45,931 nucleotides of DNA, from positions 1 through 45,931 of the forward strand of contig UBWZ01000024.1 of assembly GCA_900469345.1 (NCBI GenBank), read 5' to 3'. The notes under the pieces were generated by a model. That model did not search any database. It was given only the letters and a program-made list of their open reading frames with translations, and was not told the DNA's origin. Made by a program: the position numbers and the translations under genes. The DNA is from Hyphomicrobiales bacterium. Lineage in GTDB: Bacteria > Pseudomonadota > Alphaproteobacteria > Rhizobiales > Rhizobiaceae. This document shows, in pieces, positions 7,954 through 16,363 of this stretch (position 1 is the stretch's first letter; each line of letters begins with the position of its first letter).

Positions 7954-8030
7954 TGGTGATCCCAGATGGATTCGAACCATCGGCCTCAGGATTAGGAATC
8001 CTGCGCTCTATCCTGCTGAGCTATGGGACC
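7954..8030 (-). tRNA. tRNA-Arg (anticodon CCU)
   Basis: Read on the minus strand this folds as a full cloverleaf. The acceptor stem GGTCCCA/TGGGATC has one G-U pair. The D arm is GCTC/GAGC and the anticodon arm CAGGA-TTCCTAA-TCCTG has anticodon CCT. The T arm is GATGG-TTCGAAT-CCATC, followed by discriminator A and an encoded CCA (7954-7956). It decodes AGG, a rare arginine codon in a high-GC genome. Confidence 0.95.
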
Positions 8031-8083
8031 ACTCGGGAGGCATCCATACAAGACGTCGCCGATTTGGCCAAGCCCCTTTGCGG

Positions 8084-9247
8084 CTATTGACCCAGCCTCT
8101 GCTCGGCCAGCCTGATCCAGTAGGAAACGCCGTAGGCGATCGCCTCGTCGTCAAAGTCATAATGCGGATTGTGGAGGCCCGCGGTGTCGCCATTGCCGAT
8201 GAAGATGAAGGCGCCCGGCCGCCGTTTCAGCATGAAGGCGAAATCCTCGCCGGCCATGCTCGGGTCCACCTCGGTATCCACATTGGCGGCTCCCGAAACG
8301 TCGGTGGCGGCGGCCGCGGCGTGCTGCGTCGCCTGGTCGTGGTTAACCGTTACCGGGCAGCGTCGTTCGTAGTCGATCGTCGCGTCCGCCGCATGGGCGC
8401 CGACCAGACCGTGGACGATCTGACGGATACGATTTTCGGCGAGGTCGCGCATCTCCTCGCTCAGCGTGCGCACCGTTCCCATCAGCACGGCCTGATCGGG
8501 GATGATGTTGTGGGTCGTTCCCGCGTCGAAGCGCGTCACAGACAGGACCACGGAGCGCACCGGATCGGAATTGCGCGAGGCGATCGCCTGCAGGCTGCCC
8601 ACCAGCTGCGCGCCGATGAAGATCGGGTCGATCGTTTTGTGGGGCTGGGCGGCGTGGCCGCCGCGTCCGGTGATGGTGATCGTGAAGCGATCGGGCGCCG
8701 CCATGATGCCGCCCTTGCGGATGGCGAACTGGCCGACCGGGATGCCCGGCATGTTGTGCATGCCGTAGACCTCGTCGACCTTGAAGCGCTCCATCAGCCC
8801 GTCCTCGATCATCGCCAGCGCCCCAGCGCCGCCTTCTTCGGCGGGCTGGAAGATGACGGCCACGTTGCCGCTGAAATTACGCGTCTCGGCCAGATATTTC
8901 GCGGCACCGAGCAGCATGGCGGTGTGCCCGTCATGACCGCAGGCATGCATGCGGCCCGGGGTGTGGGATGCCCAGTCCTTGCCGGTCAGTTCCGTCAGGG
9001 GCAAGGCATCCATGTCGGCGCGCAGGCCGATGGTGCGGCCATCGCCGCCCTTACCGCGGATGATGCCGACCACGCCGGTGCGGCCGATCCCGGTCACGAT
9101 CTCGTCAACCCCGAAGGCGGCGAGCTTTTCGGCGACGAAGGCTGCAGTGCCCTCGACGTCGTAGAGAATTTCGGGATTTTCATGGAGATGTCGGCGCCAT
9201 GCGGTGACTTCGCCCTGAAGTTCGGCAGCTCGGTTCAAAATCGGCAT
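8084..9247 (-). CDS. M20 family metallo-amidohydrolase (HipO/AmhX-like)
   Basis: A 387-residue M20D peptidase-type hydrolase. The family removes acyl groups from amino acids such as hippurate or N-acetyl-amino acids, or hydrolyses similar amides, using a two-metal centre. Visible ligand motifs are LRADMDALP near residue 76, the HACGHDGHT block near 102, and the catalytic AEEGGAGA near 135. A dimerisation domain (GRGGHAAQPH) and a late GEDFAFML metal motif follow. The start is ATG 9247; a TTG directly before it adds one residue. The substrate is not readable from sequence. It is divergent from the D,D-carboxypeptidase gene. Confidence 0.9.
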   Translation of the reverse strand: MPILNRAAELQGEVTAWRRHLHENPEILYDVEGTAAFVAEKLAAFGVDEIVTGIGRTGVVGIIRGKGGDGRTIGLRADMDALPLTELTGKDWASHTPGRMHACGHDGHTAMLLGAAKYLAETRNFSGNVAVIFQPAEEGGAGALAMIEDGLMERFKVDEVYGMHNMPGIPVGQFAIRKGGIMAAPDRFTITITGRGGHAAQPHKTIDPIFIGAQLVGSLQAIASRNSDPVRSVVLSVTRFDAGTTHNIIPDQAVLMGTVRTLSEEMRDLAENRIRQIVHGLVGAHAADATIDYERRCPVTVNHDQATQHAAAAATDVSGAANVDTEVDPSMAGEDFAFMLKRRPGAFIFIGNGDTAGLHNPHYDFDDEAIAYGVSYWIRLAEQRLGQ

Positions 9248-9398
9248 CAATCTTTCCTGTTCTGCATACGCACGCCATCGTCCTCCCTCAAGAGATAGTG
9301 CCCGGCTCGATTGACGTAAGCAATCTTCTTTGCCATTGCTTGGCCATATAAGCCGCCTAAGGGCCTGGCTTGTTCAGCCCATCCACACGAGGGATCCC

Positions 9399-10562
9399 TT
9401 GCTCATTTCCCGCCTGCGACCTGTGTTTGCCCGGAGGCTCGTTGCAGCCGTTGCGGCGGCAAGCCTCATCCTGTCGGCCCATGCCGCAGCCGCCAACCCG
9501 CAGATCATCGTCGATGTGAAGACGGGTCGCGTGATTGCCCATCGCGACGCCTTCGTGAAATGGTACGGCGCCTCGCTTACCAAGCTGATGACCGCCTACG
9601 TGGCCTTCGATGCGCTGAAGAGCGGCCGCATCAGGCTCGACAGCATCGTGACGATGAGCAAGAAGGCGACCGACCAGCCGCCGAGCAAGATGGGCTTCAC
9701 GCCCGGCACGACGATGACGCTCGACACGGCGCTGAAGATGATGCTGGTGAAATCGGCCAACGACATGGCCTATGCGGTGGGCGAAACCGTCGGCGGCTCG
9801 ATGGAGCGCTTCGTCGACATGATGAACGAGGAAGCCGCCCGGCTCGGCATGGGTTCGACGCATTACATCAACCCGAACGGCCTGCCCGGCAAGGGGCAGT
9901 ACACGACCGCACGCGATCTCGCGGTGCTGACGCTGCGCCTGAAGCGCGACTTCCCGGACTACCAGACCTATTTCTCCCTCGAGGGGATCGATACGGGCAA
10001 ACGCCAGTATCACAACTACAATACGCTGATCGGCCGCTTCGACGGCGCCGACGGCATGAAGACCGGCTTTATCTGCGCTTCCGGCTTCAACCAGATCGGT
10101 TCGGCGACGCGCGCCGGGCGGACGGTGATTGCCGTCGTGCTCGGCTCCGACAGCCTGGCCGGTCGCGCGGACGATACGGCCAACCTCCTGCAGCAGGGCC
10201 TCAGCGCTTCGCCGACCGAGGGCGTGCCGCTCGCCTCCCTGCCTGTCTATGGCGATACCAGCATCGTCAACGACGTGAGCGCCGACATCTGCAACCCGAA
10301 GGCTGCCAAGGTGCGCAGCGAGACCCGGGACGATGCGGGCCGCACGATCCAGCACTCGCCCTACATCCACGAAATGGACCATCCGCCGCAATACTCGGTG
10401 GCGATGCCGCTGACGGGCGGCGAGCCGCCACCGCCGCCGCCAAAGGCGCTGAAGAAGCCTGCCGAAAAGAAGACAGTCGACAAGAAGCCGGCACCGGCGG
10501 GCGAAAAGAAAAGCCAGGCCGCGGCGGAAGTGCCGCTACCGAACGCCCGCCCGAACCTCTGA
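9399..10562 (+). CDS. D-alanyl-D-alanine carboxypeptidase (peptidase S11), secreted
   Basis: A 387-residue penicillin-binding protein of the PBP5/6 type, which trims the terminal D-Ala from peptidoglycan pentapeptides in the periplasm. A twin-arginine-free signal peptide (ARR, then a hydrophobic stretch ending AHAAA) occupies residues 1-32. The active-site motifs are complete: SLTK at 59-62, SAN at 119-121 and KTG at 221-223. The C-terminus is a Lys/Pro-rich tail (residues about 345-387) instead of an obvious PBP5 beta domain and anchor helix. I chose TTG 9399, preceded by GAGGGA, because it gives a clean signal peptide; TTG 9330 would add 23 residues. Confidence 0.9.
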   Translation: MLISRLRPVFARRLVAAVAAASLILSAHAAAANPQIIVDVKTGRVIAHRDAFVKWYGASLTKLMTAYVAFDALKSGRIRLDSIVTMSKKATDQPPSKMGFTPGTTMTLDTALKMMLVKSANDMAYAVGETVGGSMERFVDMMNEEAARLGMGSTHYINPNGLPGKGQYTTARDLAVLTLRLKRDFPDYQTYFSLEGIDTGKRQYHNYNTLIGRFDGADGMKTGFICASGFNQIGSATRAGRTVIAVVLGSDSLAGRADDTANLLQQGLSASPTEGVPLASLPVYGDTSIVNDVSADICNPKAAKVRSETRDDAGRTIQHSPYIHEMDHPPQYSVAMPLTGGEPPPPPPKALKKPAEKKTVDKKPAPAGEKKSQAAAEVPLPNARPNL

Positions 10563-10582
10563 CTGCCGACAGGGATCAGACC

Positions 10583-11728
10583 ATGCCAGCACCCGGCGAA
10601 CGCATTCCGGTTTCCATCCTGACCGGGTTTCTGGGGGCCGGCAAATCGACCCTGCTCAACCGCGTTCTGCGGGATCCCGAGCTTAGCGACACCGCGGTGA
10701 TCATCAACGAGTTCGGCGAGGTCGGGATCGACAACCTGCTCGTCGAAACCTCCGGCGATTCGCTTGTCGAGCTTGCCAATGGCTGTCTCTGCTGCACCGT
10801 ACGCGGCGAACTGGTCGATACGCTTGCGGATCTGATCGACGGCGTGCAGACCGCAAGGCTGAAGCCGATCCGCAGGGTGGTGATCGAGACCACCGGCCTT
10901 GCCGATCCGGCGCCGGTCATGCAGTCGGTCATGGGCAATCCGGTCATCGCGCAGAATTTCGAGCTCGACGGCGTCGTCACCGTCGTCGATGCCGTGCACG
11001 GCCTGTCGACGCTCGAGCGCCATCCGGAAGCCGTCAAGCAGGTGGCCGTCGCCGACCGGCTGATCCTTTCCAAGCTATCGCTTTGCGATGCGGGCCATCA
11101 AAGCGCGCTGGAGACACGCCTGCGCGCGCTTAACCCCCGCGCCCCCGTGCTGGACGCCGATGGCGCCGAGGCGGGCATGAGCGCCATGCTGACCAACGGG
11201 CTTTACGATCCGGGCAGCAAGATCGCGGATGTCGATCGCTGGCTGCGCGACGAGATGGCGCTGGACGCGGCCGGAGACCATTCCCATCACGGCGAGCACG
11301 GCCATCATCATGGCAGCGGCCACCACCACCATCACGACGTGAACCGCCACGGCGACACGATCCGCTCGTTTTCGCTCATCCACGACGCGCCGATCGATCC
11401 CGCTGCGATCACCATGTTCATCGACCTGCTGCGATCCGCGCATGGCGACAAGCTGTTGCGGATGAAGGCGATCGTGGCGCTCAGCGACAATCCCGAGCGG
11501 CCGCTGGTCTTGCACGGTGTCCAGAGCATCTTCCATCCGCCGCAACGGCTGGCACGCTGGCCCGAAGGAGCCGATCGCCGGACCCGCATGGTGCTGATCA
11601 CCGACGGACTGGCCGAAAGCTTCGTCTCGGATCTGTTTGCCGCATTCACGGGGCAGCCGCGGATCGATCGTCCAGACCGGGCAGCGCTTGAGGACAATCC
11701 GCTGGCCGTGCCCGGGCTGCGGATGTAG
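10583..11728 (+). CDS. CobW/COG0523 metallochaperone-type GTPase
   Basis: A 381-residue G3E-family GTPase. Walker A GFLGAGKST lies at residues 14-22. The metal-binding CxCC motif (GCLCCTVR) lies near 68-72, and ETTGLADPAP corresponds to the G3 region. A histidine cluster (about residues 233-254, including a run of five His) precedes the CobW C-terminal domain. COG0523 proteins deliver metals, most often zinc, or act with cobalamin enzymes. The neighbours do not decide which, and no Zur box was recognised. It starts 20 bases after the carboxypeptidase stop, probably one transcript. A ZigA/YeiR-like role is as likely as CobW. Confidence 0.88.
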   Translation: MPAPGERIPVSILTGFLGAGKSTLLNRVLRDPELSDTAVIINEFGEVGIDNLLVETSGDSLVELANGCLCCTVRGELVDTLADLIDGVQTARLKPIRRVVIETTGLADPAPVMQSVMGNPVIAQNFELDGVVTVVDAVHGLSTLERHPEAVKQVAVADRLILSKLSLCDAGHQSALETRLRALNPRAPVLDADGAEAGMSAMLTNGLYDPGSKIADVDRWLRDEMALDAAGDHSHHGEHGHHHGSGHHHHHDVNRHGDTIRSFSLIHDAPIDPAAITMFIDLLRSAHGDKLLRMKAIVALSDNPERPLVLHGVQSIFHPPQRLARWPEGADRRTRMVLITDGLAESFVSDLFAAFTGQPRIDRPDRAALEDNPLAVPGLRM

Positions 11729-11755
11729 GCCGATCAGCCGCCGTCACCGGCGTAG

Positions 11756-11980
11756 CTAGCCCTTGCGGATCACGAACCTGTGGCCGGTGTCGGTGCGCTC
11801 CGACAGCAGCAGCTGGTGTCCGTCCTCGTTGCAGAAATGGGGAATGTCGATACCCGCCAGCGGGTCGGTCGTCTCGATCGTAAGCTCGGCGCCAGACGCC
11901 ATGCCGACCAGGCGGCGGCGTGTCTTCAGCACCGGCATGGGGCATTTCAGCCCGCGAAGATCGTAGCTCTCCGCGAGCAT
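11756..11980 (-). CDS. tusA: TusA/SirA-like sulfur-carrier family protein
   Basis: A 74-residue protein with the family signature near the N-terminus: LRGLKCPMPVLK, where the cysteine of CPxP is the sulfur-carrying residue. TusA-family proteins pass persulfide sulfur to tRNA thiolation, molybdenum cofactor or other acceptors. The ATG 11980 gives the typical length; the longer open frame upstream overlaps the L,D-transpeptidase gene and is not plausible. It starts only four bases after the stop of the L,D-transpeptidase gene, so the two are cotranscribed. No partner TusBCDE genes are present, so the acceptor is unknown. Confidence 0.87.
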   Translation of the reverse strand: MLAESYDLRGLKCPMPVLKTRRRLVGMASGAELTIETTDPLAGIDIPHFCNEDGHQLLLSERTDTGHRFVIRKG

Positions 11981-11984
11981 GAGG

Positions 11985-13322
11985 TCATTCCTTCGACCAG
12001 AACTTCCAGAACGGCTTCTTGCTGCCCTCGACCGAAACCGGCGGTGCCGCATAGGCGAGCGGGTTCTGTTCCGGGATCGGCACCGTCGTGGCCTTGCCTT
12101 CCGCCGTCACCACGGTTGGCGTCTGCGCGGGCGCGGCCGGTGCTGCGGTTGCCGACGGGATGCTCGCCGTCGTGGTCGCGGCCGCGGGCAGGGTGTTGCT
12201 GGCCGGAAGGCGGCCCTGCTTCATGCGCTCGGACACCGTTGCCGGGCCGGTCGGTGCAGCGGACGCCAGGATCGTATTGGCAGGCTTGGCTTCCGCCGTA
12301 GCCATCTTCTTTTCCATCCAGGTCTTGAACTCGGCCTGGCTCATCAGCTTTCCGGCTTCAAGCGAGGTGCCCGTCGGGGCGTAGGCGAGATCGCGGCCCT
12401 TGCGCTTGGTGGCCACCACGGCCTTGCGTTCGGCTTCGGTCGGCTCATACCAGACCTTGCCGTCGAACTTGTCGAGTGCGCGGGCGTAGGCGACTTCGTA
12501 GGTCTTGTTGTAGGTGCTCAGCGCCGAGACGAGCGCCGGCGGGGTCGACATCGGCGGGCAGGCCGTCGTCGCCGCGCCGATCTTGCCGTCGACCTGCTGG
12601 TTGAAGACGTACTTCTTGTCGCAGACCGCAACTTCCGGAGGCCGCTTGGTGACCTCGAAATTGTCGTAGCCAGCCTTCAGCATCTTCCAGAATTCGTAGT
12701 TTTCGCTGTCGCGGTGGCGCGCCATGTTCTCGGGCGACATGCGGAAGGGCAGGGCCTGGAGCTGGACCGTGGTCTGGCCGCCCTTGAAGGCGTCGCGCGC
12801 GAAGGCATAGATTTCCAGGATCTGCTCGTCTGTCATCGAGTAGCAGCCCGAGGACGAGCAGGCGCCATGGATCATCAGGTTGGTGCCATAGCGGCCGTTA
12901 GCCTGGTCGTAGCGGTTCGGGAAGCCGGTGTTGATGGCCAGATAGTATTTCGAATTCGGATTGAGGTTTGCCGGCGACAGGCCGTAGAAACCTTCCGGCG
13001 CCTGCCGGTCGCCTTCCTTGACCTTGGGGCCGAGCTTACCCGACCAGGCGCAGATATCGTAGCTCTTGATCACCTCGAAGCGGTTGTCGGCCTTCGCCTT
13101 CCAGATCTCCAGCTTGCCCTCTTCCTTGAGGATGCGGATCATGATCGGCGAATTGCGCGGCATGTCGCGCTTCTGCATCTCGGCGAGAATCGAGTTCGGC
13201 AAAGGCTGCTGAACCTTGTTCTTGACCGTCGAGAGATCGATCTTGGCTGTATCCAGCGTCTCGTTGCAGCCCGTCAGGGCGGTTGCAACCATAAAGGCAA
13301 AAGCGATGTGATAAAGGCGCAT
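11985..13322 (-). CDS. Lipoprotein L,D-transpeptidase (YafK/YkuD type)
   Basis: A 445-residue lipoprotein. The signal peptide ends in the lipobox LTGC with Cys19 as the lipidated residue. The catalytic domain (about 55-240) carries the YkuD signature IHGACSSSGCYSM with His152 and nucleophile Cys160, and resembles the COG3034 (YafK) branch. Such enzymes make 3-3 peptidoglycan cross-links or act on outer-membrane-anchored proteins, as YafK (DpaA) in E. coli does; which applies here is unknown. The C-terminal third is Ala/Thr/Pro-rich and low complexity. ATG 13322 is chosen because it gives a clean signal peptide; an upstream start adds 12 residues. It is transcribed together with tusA. Confidence 0.87.
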   Translation of the reverse strand: MRLYHIAFAFMVATALTGCNETLDTAKIDLSTVKNKVQQPLPNSILAEMQKRDMPRNSPIMIRILKEEGKLEIWKAKADNRFEVIKSYDICAWSGKLGPKVKEGDRQAPEGFYGLSPANLNPNSKYYLAINTGFPNRYDQANGRYGTNLMIHGACSSSGCYSMTDEQILEIYAFARDAFKGGQTTVQLQALPFRMSPENMARHRDSENYEFWKMLKAGYDNFEVTKRPPEVAVCDKKYVFNQQVDGKIGAATTACPPMSTPPALVSALSTYNKTYEVAYARALDKFDGKVWYEPTEAERKAVVATKRKGRDLAYAPTGTSLEAGKLMSQAEFKTWMEKKMATAEAKPANTILASAAPTGPATVSERMKQGRLPASNTLPAAATTTASIPSATAAPAAPAQTPTVVTAEGKATTVPIPEQNPLAYAAPPVSVEGSKKPFWKFWSKE

Positions 13323-13493
13323 CGATGAACCACGTATCCTAAAGGCGAACGAAAGCATGCACTGGTTCGATACATAAACCGGTAGGCTTTACATCTTCTT
13401 AACCGCTTGCGCGAGCCTGTCCAGCAGAACCGTCCCCAGGCCGCAGCGCTACCTTAGCGTCAAATACGGTATTTTGAAAGCCGCAGACAGGAT

Positions 13494-14447
13494 TTAGAGG
13501 TTCCGGCCGATATCCAGGAATTTCTGGCGACGGGCGGCGCGAACCTCTTCGCCCGAGAGCTTGCCGAGATCCGTGAGCGCCGATGCAATGACCTTGCCGG
13601 TCGCCGCAATCACCGTATCTGCGTCGCGATGCGCGCCGCCGACCGGCTCGGCGATGATGTCGTCGATGATGCCGAGCGCCTTCAGATCTTCCGCAGTGAT
13701 CTTCATATTGGTTGCGGCCTCGCGCGCCCGGGTCGAATCACGCCACAGGATCGAAGCCGCACCTTCCGGCGAAATCACCGAATAGATGGCATGTTCGAGC
13801 ATGTAGACGCGGTTGCCGGTGGCGATGGCGATGGCGCCGCCGGAGCCGCCTTCGCCGATGACGACCGAGACCAGCGGCACCTTGACGGCGAGGCACATTT
13901 CCGTCGAGCGGGCGATCGCCTCGGCCTGTCCGCGTTCTTCGGCGCCAACGCCCGGGTAGGCGCCGGCGGTGTCGATCAGGGTGACGACCGGCAGGTGGAA
14001 GCGGTCGGCCATTTCGAGGACGCGGATGGCCTTGCGGTAGCCTTCCGGACGCGGGCTGCCGAAATTGTGCTTCAGCCGGGTTTTTGTGTCGTGACCCTTT
14101 TCCTGTCCGATCAGCGCGACCGGCTGGCCCTGGAAGCGGGCAAGGCCTGCCTGGATGGCGGCATCCTCGCCGAAGCTGCGGTCACCGGCGAGCGGCGTGA
14201 AGTCGGTAAACAGCTTGCCGGCGTAATCGAGGAAATGCGGCCGCTGCGGATGGCGGGCCACCTGCGTCTTTTCCCAGGCGCCAAGCTTGGAATAGATCTC
14301 GCGGGTCGCTTCCTTGACGCGCACTTCCAGGCGACCGATCTCGTCGGACGTGTCGATGCTCTCGTTCTCCGTCGCGAGCTTCTTCAGCTCGTGAATCTTG
14401 CCCTCGAGATCCGAGATTGGCTTTTCGAAATCGAGATAAGTCTGCAT
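13494..14447 (-). CDS. accA: Acetyl-CoA carboxylase carboxyltransferase subunit alpha
   Basis: A 317-residue AccA of normal length. Together with AccD it transfers the carboxyl group from carboxybiotin to acetyl-CoA, the committed step of fatty-acid synthesis. The N-terminal helical segment (YLDFEKPISDLEGKIHEL) and the crotonase-like core with GGSGGAIAIATGN and the YSVISPEGAASILWRD motif are family hallmarks. Its start is 39 bases downstream of the xerD stop on the same strand, a common rhizobial order. Confidence 0.96.
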   Translation of the reverse strand: MQTYLDFEKPISDLEGKIHELKKLATENESIDTSDEIGRLEVRVKEATREIYSKLGAWEKTQVARHPQRPHFLDYAGKLFTDFTPLAGDRSFGEDAAIQAGLARFQGQPVALIGQEKGHDTKTRLKHNFGSPRPEGYRKAIRVLEMADRFHLPVVTLIDTAGAYPGVGAEERGQAEAIARSTEMCLAVKVPLVSVVIGEGGSGGAIAIATGNRVYMLEHAIYSVISPEGAASILWRDSTRAREAATNMKITAEDLKALGIIDDIIAEPVGGAHRDADTVIAATGKVIASALTDLGKLSGEEVRAARRQKFLDIGRNL

Positions 14448-14486
14448 GAGATCCGCGTTCCGATCGTTTTGCCTTCAACGGCGGGT

Positions 14487-15419
14487 CTAATCCGGGTTTT
14501 TGGGCTGTTTTGCAAGAGGGTGATGCATTTCCACCGTCTGTCGGAGCCTTTCTTCCAACACATGAGTGTAGATTTGTGTTGTGGAAATGTCTGAATGTCC
14601 AAGCAGTTCCTGCACGACTCGCAGGTCGGCGCCGTTCTGCAAAAGATGGCTGGCGAAGGCGTGACGCATGACATGGGGAGAGATCGCGGCGGTTTTCAGG
14701 CCCGCGCGCGCCGCCAGTCCCTTCAGTTCGCGGGCAAACACCTGGCGGGGGAGATAGCCTTCCTTGCCGGACGAGGGAAACAGCCATTTGCTCTCTTCCG
14801 GGGTCTTCCTGACCTCGCGGTAGGCCTGCATGGCAGCGACGGCCGAGCGCGACAACGGCACAAGCCGTTCCTTGTTGCCCTTGCCGCGAATGATCAGGAA
14901 ACGTCCCTGCTGGTCGAGCACCCGGGCCGGGAGAGACACCAGTTCGCTGACGCGCATCCCAGTGGCATAGAGGAGTTCCAGCAGCGCGAGCATGCGCAAT
15001 GTCGAGACACGGTCGGCATCCGGGGCAGAGGCTTCGCGTTCTGCCGTTTCCAGGAGGCGCGTGACATCTTGCTCGCTCATCGTCTTGGGAAGCGGCCTGC
15101 CTTTTTTCGGGGCGTCCAGGATGGTGGTCGGGTTGCTGTCGCGCAGGCCCTCCGCATAGAGGAACTTGTAGAACTGCCGCATGGCGGACAGGCGTCTCGC
15201 CTGGGAGGTCGCTGCAAACCCCTGGGCTTCCAGATGGCCGAGATAGCTTCGCAGATCGTCCACCTCGGCGGTCAGCGGGCTCTTTTTTCGCCGTGCGAGA
15301 AAGCCGAGCAGGTCTTCCAGATCGCGCTCATAGGATTGCAGCGTGTTGGCCGCGGCGCCGCGTTCGGCGCTCATCATCTCCAGGAAGGCTTCCATGTGAG
15401 CGCGTGAAAGATCGGCCAT
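14487..15419 (-). CDS. xerD: Site-specific tyrosine recombinase
   Basis: A 310-residue XerD-type recombinase that, with XerC, resolves chromosome dimers at dif sites near the terminus during division. The N-terminal SAM-like DNA-binding domain (about 1-95) is followed by the catalytic domain. Catalytic residues are visible: Arg156 (ATGMRVSEL), Lys180, His249 and Arg252 (HVMRH), His275 (LGHSDISTTQ) and nucleophile Tyr284. It lies in a core operon between a small membrane protein gene and accA, so it is the housekeeping protein and not a phage integrase. XerD rather than XerC is chosen on context and sequence feel. Confidence 0.9.
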   Translation of the reverse strand: MADLSRAHMEAFLEMMSAERGAAANTLQSYERDLEDLLGFLARRKKSPLTAEVDDLRSYLGHLEAQGFAATSQARRLSAMRQFYKFLYAEGLRDSNPTTILDAPKKGRPLPKTMSEQDVTRLLETAEREASAPDADRVSTLRMLALLELLYATGMRVSELVSLPARVLDQQGRFLIIRGKGNKERLVPLSRSAVAAMQAYREVRKTPEESKWLFPSSGKEGYLPRQVFARELKGLAARAGLKTAAISPHVMRHAFASHLLQNGADLRVVQELLGHSDISTTQIYTHVLEERLRQTVEMHHPLAKQPKNPD

Positions 15420-15444
15420 GATCAGGCATTCCCCGCAGGCGAGT

Positions 15445-15612
15445 TCAAGGCTGCTGCCTTGGCGCTTCGGGCGGGTTCAGCCGCTCCGACGGGACCTTGA
15501 CGGTCACATCGCGCTCGCGCGGCTCGACAAGGAAGGCCAGCGCCACCATGCTTCCATACACCACGCCGGCAATGACAGCCAGGATGAAGAGAAACCGGAA
15601 CAAGGTAGGCAT
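15445..15612 (-). CDS. Small single-pass membrane protein (55 residues)
   Basis: A 55-residue product with one N-terminal hydrophobic helix (about residues 5-28, FLFILAVIAGVVYGSMVALAFLV) and a charged, proline-rich C-terminal tail (PRERDVTVKVPSERLNPPEAP). The ATG at 15612 leaves a short positive/hydrophobic start; the nine upstream residues of the longer frame are unlikely. It precedes xerD by 25 bases on the same strand. Similar small membrane proteins occur beside xerD/aroK in rhizobia. No function is known to me. Confidence 0.7.
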   Translation of the reverse strand: MPTLFRFLFILAVIAGVVYGSMVALAFLVEPRERDVTVKVPSERLNPPEAPRQQP

Positions 15613-15638
15613 CAAGAACTCCGCACGATCACGACGCA

Positions 15639-15667
15639 CTTATCCGCGAAGCCGGATGCATGGACAA
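15639..15667 (-). promoter_or_regulatory. Candidate promoter for the small membrane protein-xerD-accA unit
   Basis: On the minus strand TTGTCC (15662-15667) and GATAAG (15639-15644) are separated by 17 bases, just upstream of the small membrane protein start. Both hexamers deviate from consensus. Confidence 0.35.
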
Positions 15668-15707
15668 GAACAAACTCGCCGTCGAGGCCTTTAAGGGCCA
15701 CTCCGGC

Positions 15708-15736
15708 TTGACGCTGGGCATGCATTTGTCGATACG
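15708..15736 (+). promoter_or_regulatory. Candidate promoter of aroK-aroB
   Basis: TTGACG (15708-15713) lies 17 bases from GATACG (15731-15736), and the ATG of aroK follows at 15758. The expected transcript start near 15743 would give a very short leader. Confidence 0.45.
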
Positions 15737-15757
15737 GTTTTGGAAACGGACGGCACC

Positions 15758-16363
15758 ATGAACGAAGCTCTGACAGTAGCAAGCCAAACCCTCGGGGAAC
15801 AGGCGCGCGCGGCCCTTGGCCAGCGCAACCTGATATTCGTCGGCCTGATGGGCGCGGGCAAGTCGGTGATCGGTCGGCTCACGGCACAGATTCTCGGCGT
15901 GCCCTTCATGGACACGGACAGCGAGATCGAGCGGGTCTCGCGCATGACTATCGCCGAGCTGTTCGCGGCCTACGGCGAAACCGAGTTCCGGGCCCTGGAA
16001 ACGCGCGTCGTGGAACGCCTGCTGAAGCAGGGGCCGCGGGTCATCTCCACGGGTGGCGGCGCCTTCATCAACGAGAACACGCGCCGGCAGATCAAGATCG
16101 GCGGCGTCTCCGTGTGGCTGAAGGCCGACCTCGACGTCTTGTGGGAGAGGGTCAACCGGCGCGACCATCGGCCCCTCCTGAAAACGGCCAACCCGAAGCA
16201 GACGCTCGAAAACCTGATGGTCCAGCGCTATCCGGTCTATGCGGAGGCCGACCTGACGGTGATGTCGGAAAACGTGCGCAAGGAACTTGTCGCAGGCGAA
16301 GTCCTGAAGGCGGTTGCCAACCTTTCCCAGGCCAGCCTTGCGAAGGAAGGTGAGACACCATGA
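15758..16363 (+). CDS. aroK: Shikimate kinase
   Basis: A 201-residue P-loop kinase that phosphorylates shikimate at O3 with ATP, step five of the chorismate pathway. Walker A GLMGAGKS is at residues 29-36. The shikimate-binding MDTDSEIE and a TGGGAF motif follow in the expected order, along with the lid region around RDHRPLL. The ATG at 15758 is preferred to the TTG at 15740. Its stop overlaps the aroB start by ATGA, so the two are translationally coupled. Confidence 0.95.
   Translation: MNEALTVASQTLGEQARAALGQRNLIFVGLMGAGKSVIGRLTAQILGVPFMDTDSEIERVSRMTIAELFAAYGETEFRALETRVVERLLKQGPRVISTGGGAFINENTRRQIKIGGVSVWLKADLDVLWERVNRRDHRPLLKTANPKQTLENLMVQRYPVYAEADLTVMSENVRKELVAGEVLKAVANLSQASLAKEGETP

Noticed and set aside
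7439..7954. 171-codon minus-strand frame after cspA
   Set aside because: It is antisense to the 46-residue gene, reaches the tRNA end, and shows no conserved features.
14487..15419. Tyrosine recombinase as a sign of a mobile element
   Set aside because: It sits in the xerD-accA core operon and has XerD features; the tRNA-Arg is 6 kb away and no element boundary or att repeat is seen.
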